A stretch of DNA of 64,000 bases from an uncultured Desulfovibrionaceae bacterium (GTDB lineage: Bacteria > Desulfobacterota > Desulfovibrionia > Desulfovibrionales > Desulfovibrionaceae). The notes under the pieces are model-generated. The model worked only from the letters and a program-made list of their open reading frames with translations, ran no database searches and was not told where the DNA came from. The stretch spans positions 1-64,000 of the forward strand of contig CALUUT010000049.1 in the NCBI GenBank assembly GCA_944324045.1, written 5' to 3'. The translations under genes and the position numbers were made by a program. Of the stretch, positions 43,865 through 53,381 are shown piece by piece. Numbering within the stretch: position 1 is the first letter of the stretch; every line of letters starts with the position of its first letter.

Positions 43865-44902
43865 ATGGAAAACGACAACGGAATTATCGGGCAAAGCACG
43901 TCTTTGCGCAAGGTATTCCATGTCTTGCTTAAAGTCGCTCCCACAGACAGCACCGTACTTGTCACCGGCGAATCAGGAACAGGAAAGGAACTTCTGGTGC
44001 GCGCCCTGCACAGTCATTCCCTGCGCAGAGAAAAACCGTTTGTTCCGGTGAACTGCGGCGCCATCCCCAAAGACCTTCTGGAGTCAGAACTCTTCGGCCA
44101 CGAAAAAGGCGCGTTCACCCATGCAATCCGCAGCAAGGCGGGCCGTTTTGAACTCGCTGAAGGCGGCACCATTTTTCTTGACGAAATCGGAGAAATGGAT
44201 GCCACGCTTCAGGTAAAAATCCTGCGCGCCCTTCAGGAAAAAGAAATTGAGCGCGTCGGCGGAACAGGCGCCAAAAAAGTGGATGTGCGCATCGTGGCGG
44301 CCACAAACCGCAATCTTGAGCAGGAAGTTGAAGCCGGACGTTTTCGGGAAGATCTCTATTACCGGCTGAATGTCATTCCCTTGCATCTGCCGCCGCTGCG
44401 CGAACGGGGACACGATATCCTGCTTTTGTGCGAGCATTTTCTGAAGCGGTTTTGCGAACGCCGGCAACGTCAGGTTCTTGTCCTGTCCGCGAACGCCCGC
44501 AAGGTGCTTTCGGCCTATCCCTGGCCCGGCAATGTGCGGGAACTTGAAAACTTCATGGAACGGCTGTCCATTCTGTGCGACAATCAGACTGTTCAGGTCG
44601 AGGATCTTCCGGACAAAATCCTGAGCGTGGCCGCTGAACTGGATTCCCTTCCGACGGAGCCGCCGCGAACCGGAAACATGCCGGAAACGCCCGCAGGCCA
44701 AGCCGGCGCATTCCGGCTTCCCGACCTTGAAGATATGTTTGCCTCTCATCTTGGGCTCAAGGAATTTCTGGAGTCCATGGAAGACAGGCTGCTTATGCAG
44801 GCTTTGGAAAAAGCCGGGGGCGTCAAAAATCAGGCTGCCGAAATTCTTGGAATCAAGCGAACCACGCTGATTGAAAAACTGAAGAAAAAACGCATGGACT
44901 AA
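43865..44902 (+). CDS. Sigma-54-dependent transcriptional activator without receiver domain
   Basis: 345 residues. The AAA+ domain starts almost at residue 8: GQSTSLRKVFHVLLKVAPTD, Walker A TGESGTGKE, Walker B GGTIFLDEIGEMD, VRIVAATNRNLEQEV, FREDLYYRLNVIPLHLPPLR and YPWPGNVRELENF. The sigma-54 contact loop reads GAFTHA, not GAFTGA. The C-terminus is a Fis-type helix (LEKAGGVKNQAAEILGIKRTTLIEKL). With no receiver or sensor domain its activity must be set by level or by a partner, as in PspF-like proteins. A flagellar FlrC-like role is possible. A sigma-54-like promoter follows the gene. Confidence 0.88.
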   Translation: MENDNGIIGQSTSLRKVFHVLLKVAPTDSTVLVTGESGTGKELLVRALHSHSLRREKPFVPVNCGAIPKDLLESELFGHEKGAFTHAIRSKAGRFELAEGGTIFLDEIGEMDATLQVKILRALQEKEIERVGGTGAKKVDVRIVAATNRNLEQEVEAGRFREDLYYRLNVIPLHLPPLRERGHDILLLCEHFLKRFCERRQRQVLVLSANARKVLSAYPWPGNVRELENFMERLSILCDNQTVQVEDLPDKILSVAAELDSLPTEPPRTGNMPETPAGQAGAFRLPDLEDMFASHLGLKEFLESMEDRLLMQALEKAGGVKNQAAEILGIKRTTLIEKLKKKRMD

Positions 44903-44995
44903 AATGCGTATAGGCGCGTTTTAAAAAACGATTCCGGCAAAAACGGAACATATCCCGCATCTGCCGCAAAGAATCGAATCCCAAACTCGTCAGCT

Positions 44996-45012
44996 ATTGC
45001 ACGAAAATTGCA
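44996..45012 (+). promoter_or_regulatory. Sigma-54-like promoter before the TPR gene
   Basis: ATTGCACGAAAATTGCA matches the consensus (TGGCACG-N4-TTGCW) except for one of the two -24 guanines (TTG for TGG); the GC at -12 is intact and the spacing is right. It lies between the activator gene and the TPR gene, whose GTG would then be only a few bases from the transcript start. Confidence 0.4.
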
Positions 45013-45025
45013 AGATACTGAATCC

Positions 45026-48000
45026 GTGAAGAAAAAACGTCATGCCGGCTTCATCCGGCTTCTTTTCGCAGCATGCGGCATAGCATGGCTGCTTACGGTC
45101 ATGCCGGCGAACGCGCTTACCTGGCAAAAACGCATGTTGCCCGACAGGGAGCGCATCATAATCAACCTTGACGCGCCGGGAACCGTGCGCGTGGAGCGCA
45201 CGGGCATGCAAAGCCTTGAGGTGCGCGCGTCTGAGCCCGCGAACGCGCCCGCAGGCGAAACCGGCGCACCCTCGCGCCTTGTGGCGGGCGTCGCGCCTTC
45301 GCAAACGGGCCTGCGCCTTGAGACCACAACGCCGGCTTTCGGCTATATCGTCACCACGCCCGCCCCAAACGCCGTGATTATTGATTTCTTCGACAATCCG
45401 CTTGGCGCGCGCTGGCGGCCGCCGGCGCAGGCCCGGCAGAACGAATCCGAAACGCCCCGCACTGCTCCGTCTCGCGCCGCGCAAGCGCCGGCCGCATCCT
45501 CTGATAACGCCGCCGCAGGCGCGCAGGCAAGCCCGCCCGCGCAAACGCCTGCCCTGCCAAACCAGGCGTCCGCGCAAAGGCCCCGGCAGGAACCGCGCGA
45601 AACAGCCCGCCCTGCTTCCCCGACGCCGCTGCGCCGGCAAGCTCTGACCGACGCTTCCGCCCAAAGGGCCGAAACGCCGGTCATGCCTGTTGCGCGTGAA
45701 AACACGCCGTCAAGAACAAATCTGTACCCGGTTTCCGCTCCCCGGAATTCCTCTGCATCAACAGGGAAAACCGGACGCAGCGCGGAATCCCGGACGGAAA
45801 GGCCAAATGCCTCTGTAAGCCGTCCCGGAGAAGGCGGCGCGGCCGTTCAAACGCAGGATGCGGCGCGCCTGGCCCCAAAATCGCCGGAAACGGCGGTCAG
45901 GATGCCTGTGGACGGCAACACGCCGGCCGCGACAGGGAAAGGCGGACGTTTCCCGGTCCAGCCCCAAAACGCGCCGGAACAGACGAACGCCGCGATTTCC
46001 CAAACCGTTCCCCTGCCCGCGGTGGGCGAGCCGCAGGCTGTCGCGCCTGAGCCTGACGCCGAGCCGATTGTGACCGCGTCGGACGTGGAACAGCCCGTGC
46101 AGCAATACGATGAGGACGGCAAACCCATTCCTCTGCCGCCCAACCCGGTGGAACTGCTGTTGCGCGCCAGAATCGCCGCCAACAACGGCGATTACAAAGG
46201 CGCAAGCCTGCTCTATTCCAAAGTGACGCACCTGCATTCCAGCCTGCCGGAACAGATGGAAGAGGCCCTCTATGGCATCTGCGACATGGAATACGCTCAG
46301 GCCAAGGAGCAAGACGCGCTTTCCGCGCAGTACAGCCGACTTATGGGCCTGACCGAAGAGGCCATGAACTACAATCTGAAATCCCAAAGGGTTCCCGGCG
46401 CTCTTCTGCGCCTTGGTTATTTAAGCATGGCCGTGGGCAACGAGCTTGAAGCTCAGGCGTATTTCAATCTGCTCAGACGCGAATACCCCAACGACGAAAG
46501 CATTCCCTCCACGTATTATTACTGGGGCGACTACTTTTTCCGGAAACAGGACTGGAACAAAGCCGCGGACGAATTTCAAACCATTGTCCAGAAGTATCCG
46601 AACAGCCCATATGCGCGCGAAGCGGCGGTCAACCTTTCGCGAGCCCTGTACCAGCTTGAATACTTTGACCAGGCGAACCAGATTATCGAATATGTGGAAA
46701 TGCGCTGGCCTCAGTTCTATACGGAGTATCCCACGATTCTCGGCATGATGGGAGCCACGGCCGCGCATCTGAATAAGCTGGATTCCGCGAAATCCTATTA
46801 CTGGACCTACTACAACATAGACCCGGACGGCGAAGAGGCCGACATGGTCTTAAGCCGCATCGGCGATATCTATCTTAAGCAGGACAAGCCCGGCGCGGCC
46901 CGGGAGGTCTATGAGGAAGCCCTGCGCCGTTTCCCGAAAAAGGAAGGCGGCATCATCGCGCTTTTGCGTCTGTCCGAGGAAGGCATCCATGATGCGCCGG
47001 ATATCACGGAAATGAACGGGGTGTTCGACCGGCCGTACAACCTGCGGCCTGTGCAGGCGTATACGAAAATCATCCGGGAATTCCCGGACAGCGCGCTTGC
47101 GCCGCTTGCCCAGATCAAGCTGGCCATGTGGTATCTGTGGAACAGCCAGTTTTCGGAAGCCTTAACCGCCGCCACCAATTTTCTTGAAAAATATCCCAAG
47201 CATGAACTGCGCTCCAAGGCGGAAGAAGTGGCTATGAAAGCCTACGACTCCATGGTCGCCGAATGCCTGCGTGAAAACAACACCAACCGCATCCTTCAGG
47301 TCTGGGACGAATATCCCATTGTGCGCAACCAGCAGGAGAGCATTCCCAATCAAACGCGGCTGGCCCTGAGCATGAGCCAGTGGAAAAACGCCCGCGGGGC
47401 CGAGGCCCTGCAACTGCTTGAGCCGCTGTTCAGGGGCGTCAAGCAGGGAGAGGACTCTGAAGCGGCCCTGGCGCTCGCCCTGACCATATACATGGGCACG
47501 GAGCAATGGGACGGCATCGAAAAGCTTGCGCTCAGGGTGCAGGATTGGGAATTAACGCCCAAGGCGCGGGAAAACCTTGAATACGCTCAGGCGCTCGCCT
47601 ATGAAAATCTGGATCAGCCCGAAAAATCCGTTGAACTGTGGCGGCATCTGCACGGCTATGCGGATCTGCCGCTCGACAAGCGAACCTATATGTCCTACTT
47701 CCTCGCCCGGGCGGCCAAGGCGGAAAATGATCTGGAAAATACCTATTTCATGAGTCGCGACGCCTTGCGCGGCTTTCTCGAACTGGCGGAAAACGACCCC
47801 AAATCCGCGGACACCGCGAAAATCAAAGATACCCTGCTCACGCTCATGGACATTACAGAACGCGCGGGCCGCACTCAGGAAGCCCTGGAATGGGCCGGTC
47901 AGTACAGGCAATACGTCAACCCCGGCGATGAAGAATACCCGGCCATGCAGTATCGCCTTGCCCGGCTCTACAAAAAAAACGGCGCCATAAACCAGTGGTC

Positions 48001-48124
48001 GGCCACGCTGAACCAGCTTGCCAAGGAACAGCCGGAATCGTTCTATGGCCGCATGGCCGCATCCGAACTGCGCACCCAGGCCATTTCCGAGGGCGCGGCC
48101 AGATTCTCCGGCCCGCAACAATAA
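45026..48124 (+). CDS. Exported TPR-repeat protein with Pro/Ala-rich linker
   Basis: 1032 residues from the GTG at 45026, which gives a clean signal peptide (basic KKKRH, then LLFAACGIAWLLTVMPANA). A TTG six codons upstream is less likely because it spoils the n-region. An N-terminal beta domain (residues about 25-110, LTWQKRMLPDRERIIINLDA) is followed by about 250 residues rich in Ala, Pro, Gln and Arg, and then tetratricopeptide-like repeats to the end (YNLKSQRVPGALLRLGYLSM, AADEFQTIVQKYPNSPYARE). Likely a periplasmic or envelope scaffold. The beta domain recalls AMIN-type cell-wall domains. Its placement after the sigma-54 activator suggests regulation by it. Confidence 0.75.
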   Translation: MKKKRHAGFIRLLFAACGIAWLLTVMPANALTWQKRMLPDRERIIINLDAPGTVRVERTGMQSLEVRASEPANAPAGETGAPSRLVAGVAPSQTGLRLETTTPAFGYIVTTPAPNAVIIDFFDNPLGARWRPPAQARQNESETPRTAPSRAAQAPAASSDNAAAGAQASPPAQTPALPNQASAQRPRQEPRETARPASPTPLRRQALTDASAQRAETPVMPVARENTPSRTNLYPVSAPRNSSASTGKTGRSAESRTERPNASVSRPGEGGAAVQTQDAARLAPKSPETAVRMPVDGNTPAATGKGGRFPVQPQNAPEQTNAAISQTVPLPAVGEPQAVAPEPDAEPIVTASDVEQPVQQYDEDGKPIPLPPNPVELLLRARIAANNGDYKGASLLYSKVTHLHSSLPEQMEEALYGICDMEYAQAKEQDALSAQYSRLMGLTEEAMNYNLKSQRVPGALLRLGYLSMAVGNELEAQAYFNLLRREYPNDESIPSTYYYWGDYFFRKQDWNKAADEFQTIVQKYPNSPYAREAAVNLSRALYQLEYFDQANQIIEYVEMRWPQFYTEYPTILGMMGATAAHLNKLDSAKSYYWTYYNIDPDGEEADMVLSRIGDIYLKQDKPGAAREVYEEALRRFPKKEGGIIALLRLSEEGIHDAPDITEMNGVFDRPYNLRPVQAYTKIIREFPDSALAPLAQIKLAMWYLWNSQFSEALTAATNFLEKYPKHELRSKAEEVAMKAYDSMVAECLRENNTNRILQVWDEYPIVRNQQESIPNQTRLALSMSQWKNARGAEALQLLEPLFRGVKQGEDSEAALALALTIYMGTEQWDGIEKLALRVQDWELTPKARENLEYAQALAYENLDQPEKSVELWRHLHGYADLPLDKRTYMSYFLARAAKAENDLENTYFMSRDALRGFLELAENDPKSADTAKIKDTLLTLMDITERAGRTQEALEWAGQYRQYVNPGDEEYPAMQYRLARLYKKNGAINQWSATLNQLAKEQPESFYGRMAASELRTQAISEGAARFSGPQQ

Positions 48125-48350
48125 TTCCGCCATGCCCTTTGCGCCCCGGAAAAATCCGCACGCCGGGGCGCAGAGGCCGCTCCTTTTTCCTTAGCCGGCC
48201 CGGTTGCTTCAACGCCCTTTTACGGTTACCATAGAAGCGAAACCGCTCCATCCCTGCGCGGCCCCTTCCAGGCCGCTTCGCCAGCCCCAATAGCGTAACA
48301 ACAAGCTGACCGCCGCCGTTTTCAAAGGCGGCCCTGGTAGGAGTCTGCCC

Positions 48351-49190
48351 GTGTCCGATTCATCCCTTATCCGCAAGTCTGTCGTATCCGGCACATTCTA
48401 TCCGGACAAACCGGAACAACTGCGCGCTCTGGTCGAGAGTTTTCTGACCCTTTCGCCAGCCCCTGAAAAAAGGGAGCAACCCGCGGGAATGCTGTTGCCG
48501 CACGCGGGATATCCCTATTCCGGACCAGTGACGGGCTACACGCTTTCGCGCGTGTTTGGAGACGATGCGCCTTTTCCGGACGCCGTCGTCCTTCTTGGGC
48601 CGTCGCACCGCTCGCACGCACGCGGCATCTTTGTCTGGCCGGACGGCGCATGGCAAACGCCCCTGGGCGAAGTCCCCATTGATCAGGAACTGGCGCGGCG
48701 AATTCTCGAATCATCCCCGGCGTTCAAAGCGGACATAGTCCCCCATGAACAGGAACACGCGCTGGAAGTGCTTCTCCCTTTTCTTTTGTGTTTGAATCCG
48801 AACGTCCGCATTGTGCCCATCAGCGTGGCCGAACAGGATATCGCGATTTTACAGAAAGCCGGTCTTGCGCTCGCGGCGGAACTTCTGGCAAAAAAGGCTT
48901 TTGTCCTGGTCAGTTCGGACATGAGTCACTACATTTCCCAGGAAGCGGCGCACCGGATGGACGCCATGGCGCTTGCCCGAATCGAGGCTCTGGATCCTCT
49001 GGGGCTGTATAAGACCGTCATTCAGAATAAAATCAGCATGTGCGGCGTGCTGCCTGCGGTTCTTGCGCTGTATGCGTTTCAGGCCATGGGGAAAAAACGC
49101 TCGGAAACCGTCTGCTACGACAATTCCGGAAGGGTGACCCATGATACGGGGCAGGTGGTCGGATATGCGGGCGTGCTCCTGGGCCTGTGA
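48351..49190 (+). CDS. MEMO1 family protein (AmmeMemoRadiSam system protein B)
   Basis: 279 residues from a GTG with AGGAG 7 bases upstream. RKSVVSGTFYPDKPEQL, MLLPHAGYPYSGPVTGYTLS, VLLGPSHRSHARGIFV, EQEHALEVLLPFL, LVSSDMSHYIS and ISMCGVLPAVLALYAF are the conserved MEMO motifs, with histidines that form a metal site in the dioxygenase-like fold. Prokaryotic members often occur with AMMECR1 and radical-SAM partners; neither is in the window. The biochemical role is not established. Confidence 0.88.
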   Translation: MSDSSLIRKSVVSGTFYPDKPEQLRALVESFLTLSPAPEKREQPAGMLLPHAGYPYSGPVTGYTLSRVFGDDAPFPDAVVLLGPSHRSHARGIFVWPDGAWQTPLGEVPIDQELARRILESSPAFKADIVPHEQEHALEVLLPFLLCLNPNVRIVPISVAEQDIAILQKAGLALAAELLAKKAFVLVSSDMSHYISQEAAHRMDAMALARIEALDPLGLYKTVIQNKISMCGVLPAVLALYAFQAMGKKRSETVCYDNSGRVTHDTGQVVGYAGVLLGL

Positions 49191-49220
49191 GTCGGCCCGC
49201 GTTTTTTTCTGTTTTCAATT

Positions 49221-49249
49221 TAAAAGCCGGGGGAGCCGTTTCCCCCGGC
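49221..49249 (-). terminator. Terminator after the tolC-epimerase operon
   Basis: GCCGGGGGA / TCCCCCGGC stem, 6-base loop, followed on the minus strand by four T. It lies about 50 bases past the epimerase stop, in the convergent gap. Confidence 0.6.
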
Positions 49250-49299
49250 GAAAATGCAGGGACGCCAGTCCCCGGAAAAAAGGGGCGCTCAACCGCCGC

Positions 49300-50322
49300 C
49301 TAGAGATTTTTTGCGTACCAGTCCCCTGAAAGCCGCAATCCCTGGGGCACGCGAATCTGAGGGGCATAGCCCAAAAGTTTTTTTGCCCTGGAGATATCCG
49401 CCTGAGAGTGGCGCACGTCGCCGGGACGAAACGGCCCGTACTCAGGCTCGACGTTTGCGGCTTTGGGGTTATGCCGGGCGACTTCGTCCCGAATGGCGTA
49501 AAAAAGCTCGTTCAGCGTAGTGCGGTCGCTCACGGCCACATTGTAGACCTTGCCGCGCGCCTCGGGCTCGCTGGCGCACGCGGCCAGAATATTGGCCTGC
49601 ACGGTATTGGCGATATGGCAGAAGTCGCGGCTGGTTTCGCCGTCGCCGTTGATGCGCACCGGCAGCCCTTTAAGCAGCGCGGCGAACCACACCGGAATCA
49701 CCGCCGCATACGCGCCGTTTGGGTCCTGACGTTTGCCGAACACGTTGAAATACCGCAATCCGATGCTGGAAAAGCCGTAACAGCGATTAAAAACATCCGC
49801 ATAAAGTTCGTTCACATATTTCGTCACCGCATACGGCGAGAGAGGAGCGCCGATGCGCTCTTCCACCTTGGGCAATCCCGGATCGTCGCCATAGGTGGAA
49901 CTGGAAGCGGCATACACGAAATTGCGCACCCCGGCGTCGCGCGCCGCGACCAGCATATTGAGAAATCCATCGATATTGTTGCTGTTCGACAATAACGGGT
50001 CTTCAATGGAGCGCGGCACGGAGCCCAAAGCCGCCTCATGGAGCACATAATCCACGCCGCCGCATACGGCCCGGCACTGCGCAAGGTCGCGCACGTCTCC
50101 TTCCACAAAACAAAAACGCGCCCACTGAGCCGGGGACACGTTTTCCCGAATCATCTCCAGGTTGCGGCGGTATCCTGTGGAAAAATTGTCCAGCCCGGTC
50201 ACAGTCTGGTCCAGGGCCAGCAGAGTCTCAACCAGATTGGAGCCGATAAAACCGGCGGCGCCGGTCACCAGCCATGCGCGGGGATGGGCGCGCAAATCGT
50301 CGCAGACGTCATCATATTTCAT
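49300..50322 (-). CDS. UDP-GlcNAc/GalNAc 4-epimerase-like SDR (WbpP/TviC type)
   Basis: 340 residues. The N-terminal extension before [19 protein letters not shown], the [17 protein letters not shown] segment, [19 protein letters not shown], catalytic YAVTK and [20 protein letters not shown] are characteristic of the WbpP/WbgU/TviC group, which interconverts UDP-GlcNAc and UDP-GalNAc or the uronic acids. The ATG overlaps the stop of the TolC-type gene in an ATGA, an unusual partner. It may supply a sugar to the locus at 15-37 kb. Confidence 0.82.
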   Translation of the reverse strand: MKYDDVCDDLRAHPRAWLVTGAAGFIGSNLVETLLALDQTVTGLDNFSTGYRRNLEMIRENVSPAQWARFCFVEGDVRDLAQCRAVCGGVDYVLHEAALGSVPRSIEDPLLSNSNNIDGFLNMLVAARDAGVRNFVYAASSSTYGDDPGLPKVEERIGAPLSPYAVTKYVNELYADVFNRCYGFSSIGLRYFNVFGKRQDPNGAYAAVIPVWFAALLKGLPVRINGDGETSRDFCHIANTVQANILAACASEPEARGKVYNVAVSDRTTLNELFYAIRDEVARHNPKAANVEPEYGPFRPGDVRHSQADISRAKKLLGYAPQIRVPQGLRLSGDWYAKNL

Positions 50323-51698
50323 TTCATTCCTTCCTGAAGCTCTTTTCCGGGCACAAGCGTGGGATTAAGCTGCCCCATGGCCGCATAGATGCGCGAAAGC
50401 GCAATAAGATAATCCGCCTGGGCGCTTGTAAGGCTCGCCTCGGCCTGGGTCAGGCTGTCCTGGGCGGTCAGCACGTCCAGATTGGTCCCGACCTGCGCCT
50501 CATAGCGGGCGACGGCCATGCGGTATGCTTCCTTCGCCTGGGCGAGTCCCTTCTGACCAAGGATGATACGCTTGCGCGCATTCTGAATCATGAGCAGCTT
50601 GGACATAATGTCATAGGCCACTTCCTGGCGCAAGTTCTCTTCCTCGGCGCGCACCTTGTTTATGAGAAAATCAGAGGCTTCGACGTTGTAATAATCCTTG
50701 CCCCACTGAAACAGATTCCACCTCGCGCCCACGCCCACGCTCCAGCTCCGGGGCTTTCCATCCATCTGGCTGCCGCCATAGGCTTTCATGGAATCGCCGG
50801 TCTGGCTGTAATTCACATTGGCGTTTAACTGAGGATAAAAATTGCTGGCCGCGATCATCTTGTCCTTTTGCGCCATTTCCACGCTTTTCCCGGCCATGTA
50901 AATATCCGGGCGGCTGCTGTAGGCGATGGCGAGGCACGGCTCAAGCGTGCCGTCAAAAGGAATCTGCCGAAGGGAGCCCACATACTCGACGTCCGCGTCA
51001 AGAGGAAGACTCAGCAGCGTATTCATACGGACCTGTTCGGTCTCCAGATTGTTCTGAGCCACAATAAGCTGGCGTTCCGCATCAGACACGTCCACTTCAG
51101 CCTGAAGCACGTCAAGACGCGGCCGCAATCCCACATCATAAAAAGCCTGCGTCACCTGAAGCTGGGTTCGCAGGCGCTCAAGCGAATCCTGGGCGCTGCG
51201 CACGTTTTCCCGCGCCGAAAGCAGGCTTAAAAAGGTTTCCTGCACCGTGTTGGTCAGGGAGATGGACGTATCGCGCTCCATGGCCTTTGAGTATTCAGCC
51301 TGAAGCGCCGCTTTCTGGTAGGTTGAAAGCAGATTGAAGCCCGTGAACAAAGGCTGGGTCACCCCAACCCCCCATTCATAGGTATTGACCTTGTTCGTGC
51401 GCATATTGGAAACCGAATCCTTGTCCACATGGGTGTAGTTGTACTCAGTGGACAGGGACGGCCCAAAGGAGCCGCGCGCCGACTTGCGGCTGCTTTCGGC
51501 CGCCTTGCTCTCTTCTTCGGCGGCGCGCAGAGACTGGTTCGCATCAAGCGCTCTTTGAACGCTTTTTCCCATATCGTACACCTCGGTCGCCCGCGCCCAG
51601 TCCACGGCTTCAGCGAAGCCGCCGGCCAGCAGCAGCCCCCCGGCGAGCCCGCCCGCGGCGGCGCGAAACAGCAGGCGTTTCATTATATGAAAATTCAT
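50319..51698 (-). CDS. TolC-family outer membrane channel protein
   Basis: 459 residues from the ATG at 51698 (AGGAG 5 bases upstream); a signal peptide ends near GGFAEA. Coiled-coil helices and paired repeats are visible: [60 protein letters not shown] and [20 protein letters not shown], typical of the two OEP domains. TolC-type proteins form trimeric outer-membrane tunnels for RND efflux or type I secretion. Here it is coupled to a sugar epimerase, with an orphan adaptor at 42133. Export of a protein or a sugar-modified substrate are both possible. Confidence 0.88.
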   Translation of the reverse strand: MNFHIMKRLLFRAAAGGLAGGLLLAGGFAEAVDWARATEVYDMGKSVQRALDANQSLRAAEEESKAAESSRKSARGSFGPSLSTEYNYTHVDKDSVSNMRTNKVNTYEWGVGVTQPLFTGFNLLSTYQKAALQAEYSKAMERDTSISLTNTVQETFLSLLSARENVRSAQDSLERLRTQLQVTQAFYDVGLRPRLDVLQAEVDVSDAERQLIVAQNNLETEQVRMNTLLSLPLDADVEYVGSLRQIPFDGTLEPCLAIAYSSRPDIYMAGKSVEMAQKDKMIAASNFYPQLNANVNYSQTGDSMKAYGGSQMDGKPRSWSVGVGARWNLFQWGKDYYNVEASDFLINKVRAEEENLRQEVAYDIMSKLLMIQNARKRIILGQKGLAQAKEAYRMAVARYEAQVGTNLDVLTAQDSLTQAEASLTSAQADYLIALSRIYAAMGQLNPTLVPGKELQEGMK

Positions 51699-52221
51699 AT
51701 AAACTCCTGGAAAAAACAATCCTATATAAAATTGTGGCATCATACCCTGCGCGGCGTCAGGTTTCAAGTAACCGAAGAAAATGCGATTCGCAATTATCCG
51801 CCGTCCCGTTCATCCCGCAGGCGGCTTTTCCCCCCAAAAAAACGCTCTCCCGGCCGTTTCTGTCAAAAAACAAGCCCTGGCGGGCTGACTCGCCCTTCCC
51901 ATTTTTTATTAAAAACATATTTTCCGGAAATATAAAATATGATATATATCATCACGCCGCACGCGCGAAACGCCGCCGGACCGTTTTTCGCCGAACGCAG
52001 GCCCGGCCTATGCGGCATGCGGCGCAAACGCCCGGCATCTTTATTTTAGGAGAAAAATGGGCCGCTTTTTATATAAAAAAGCGGTTTCATCTAAAAAAAC
52101 AAACTTTTTTCGATGGATAATGCATATATGGTCATTGCCAACCGCCAAAGAGCGGGGTATGGAAAGTCCGGAAAGCGCACTTGTTTTTTTGCCGGATAGT
52201 CACTGAGTCTTCGGAGTACCC
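51699..52221. promoter_or_regulatory. Divergent tolC-tolQ gap
   Basis: 523 bases without a gene. AT-rich patches at 51905-51950 and 52060-52125 probably hold promoters. For tolQ, TTGCCA (52135-52140), 17-base spacer, TATGGA (52158-52163) is the best candidate, about 55 bases before the start. Confidence 0.4.
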
Positions 52222-52929
52222 ATGGACGGATTTTTCTTTTCCATCATTGCCCAGGCCACTTTGGTCGCCAAATGCGTTCTTGTTCTGCTGGTGATTATGT
52301 CCATCGCCAGCTGGGCCATAATGATTCAAAAATGGCGCGCCTTTTCACGGGCGCGGGACAAAGCCGCGCACGGCACCGAACGCTTCAAGCGGGCCCGGGA
52401 TCTGCGCGAAGCGGTGCTCTCCCTTGGCGGCGATCAGGATTCTCCGCTCTACAGCATTGCCGGCGAAGGGGTTGCCGAATATAACCGCTTGAAAGAACTG
52501 GGAAATAAGGGGGAAGTCGTAACGGACAACGTGCAGCGCTCCCTGCAGCAGGGCGTGGGAAATGAAATCGCGCGCCTGCAAAAGGGTCTGGCCTTTCTGG
52601 CCACGGCCGCGAATACGGCCCCGTTCATCGGGCTGTTCGGCACCGTTTGGGGCATTATGACCTCGTTTCACGCCATAGGCCAAATGAAAAGCGCATCCCT
52701 TGCTGCTGTGGCGCCCGGCATTTCCGAAGCGCTTATCGCCACGGCCATAGGCCTTGTCGTAGCCATTCCCGCATCCATCGGCTACAATGCGTTTCAGGGA
52801 GTTCTTGGCGGCATTGAGGTGCAGCTTTCAAACTTCGCCGGGGTCTTTCTCAATCGGGTGCAGCGCGAAACGGATGCGGCCGAGCATATGCGCAGGGACC
52901 AGGGCAAGACGCCGCATATGGGGAGCTGA
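52222..52929 (+). CDS. tolQ: TolQ proton-channel subunit
   Basis: 235 residues. Three membrane helices: FFSIIAQATLVAKCVLVLLV near the N-terminus, and FLATAANTAPFIGLFGTVWG with IATAIGLVVAIPASIGYNAF in the C-terminal half. The GTVWGIM and channel-lining polar residues mark the ExbB/TolQ/MotA family. With TolR and TolA it uses the proton gradient to maintain the outer membrane and constrict it at division. The full tolQ-tolR-tolA-tolB-pal order here selects TolQ over ExbB. Confidence 0.93.
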   Translation: MDGFFFSIIAQATLVAKCVLVLLVIMSIASWAIMIQKWRAFSRARDKAAHGTERFKRARDLREAVLSLGGDQDSPLYSIAGEGVAEYNRLKELGNKGEVVTDNVQRSLQQGVGNEIARLQKGLAFLATAANTAPFIGLFGTVWGIMTSFHAIGQMKSASLAAVAPGISEALIATAIGLVVAIPASIGYNAFQGVLGGIEVQLSNFAGVFLNRVQRETDAAEHMRRDQGKTPHMGS

Positions 52930-52931
52930 TC

Positions 52932-53366
52932 ATGGGCGGCATGATGCGCAAAAAAGGCGGTCTTGTTTCTGAAATCAACGTGACGCCGTTTGTTGACGTC
53001 ATGCTGGTTTTGCTGATCATTTTCATGGTCACGGCGCCGCTTATGACCCTTGGCTTTGATGTGGACCTGCCCCAGACGAAAACCGTCGACGTTCTGCCCA
53101 CGGATTCGGATCACATGGTGCTTTCCGTCACCGCCGACGGAACCATGTACCTTGACGAATACCAGGTAAAAGACCTCAACGACCTGGAAGAATTCCTGAA
53201 AACCATGGTAAAGGCCCAGGACAAACAGTTGTTTCTCCAGGCTGACAAATCCGTTCCATATGGCGTGGTGGTGGATATCATGGGCCGGGTAAAAGCCGTG
53301 GGCATTGAAAAGATGGGCGTAGTGGCCGAGCCGCAGGAAGAAAAGGAAGTCGGAAAAACGAACTGA
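52932..53366 (+). CDS. tolR: TolR
   Basis: 144 residues. One N-terminal helix with the essential Asp (SEINVTPFVDVMLVLLIIFM) and a periplasmic domain ending in the LQADKSVPYGVVVDIMGRVK motif. It follows tolQ by two bases and partners it in the proton channel. The C-terminal EEKEVGKTN tail is polar. Confidence 0.93.
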   Translation: MGGMMRKKGGLVSEINVTPFVDVMLVLLIIFMVTAPLMTLGFDVDLPQTKTVDVLPTDSDHMVLSVTADGTMYLDEYQVKDLNDLEEFLKTMVKAQDKQLFLQADKSVPYGVVVDIMGRVKAVGIEKMGVVAEPQEEKEVGKTN

Positions 53367-53381
53367 CACCGGGAAGCATGA

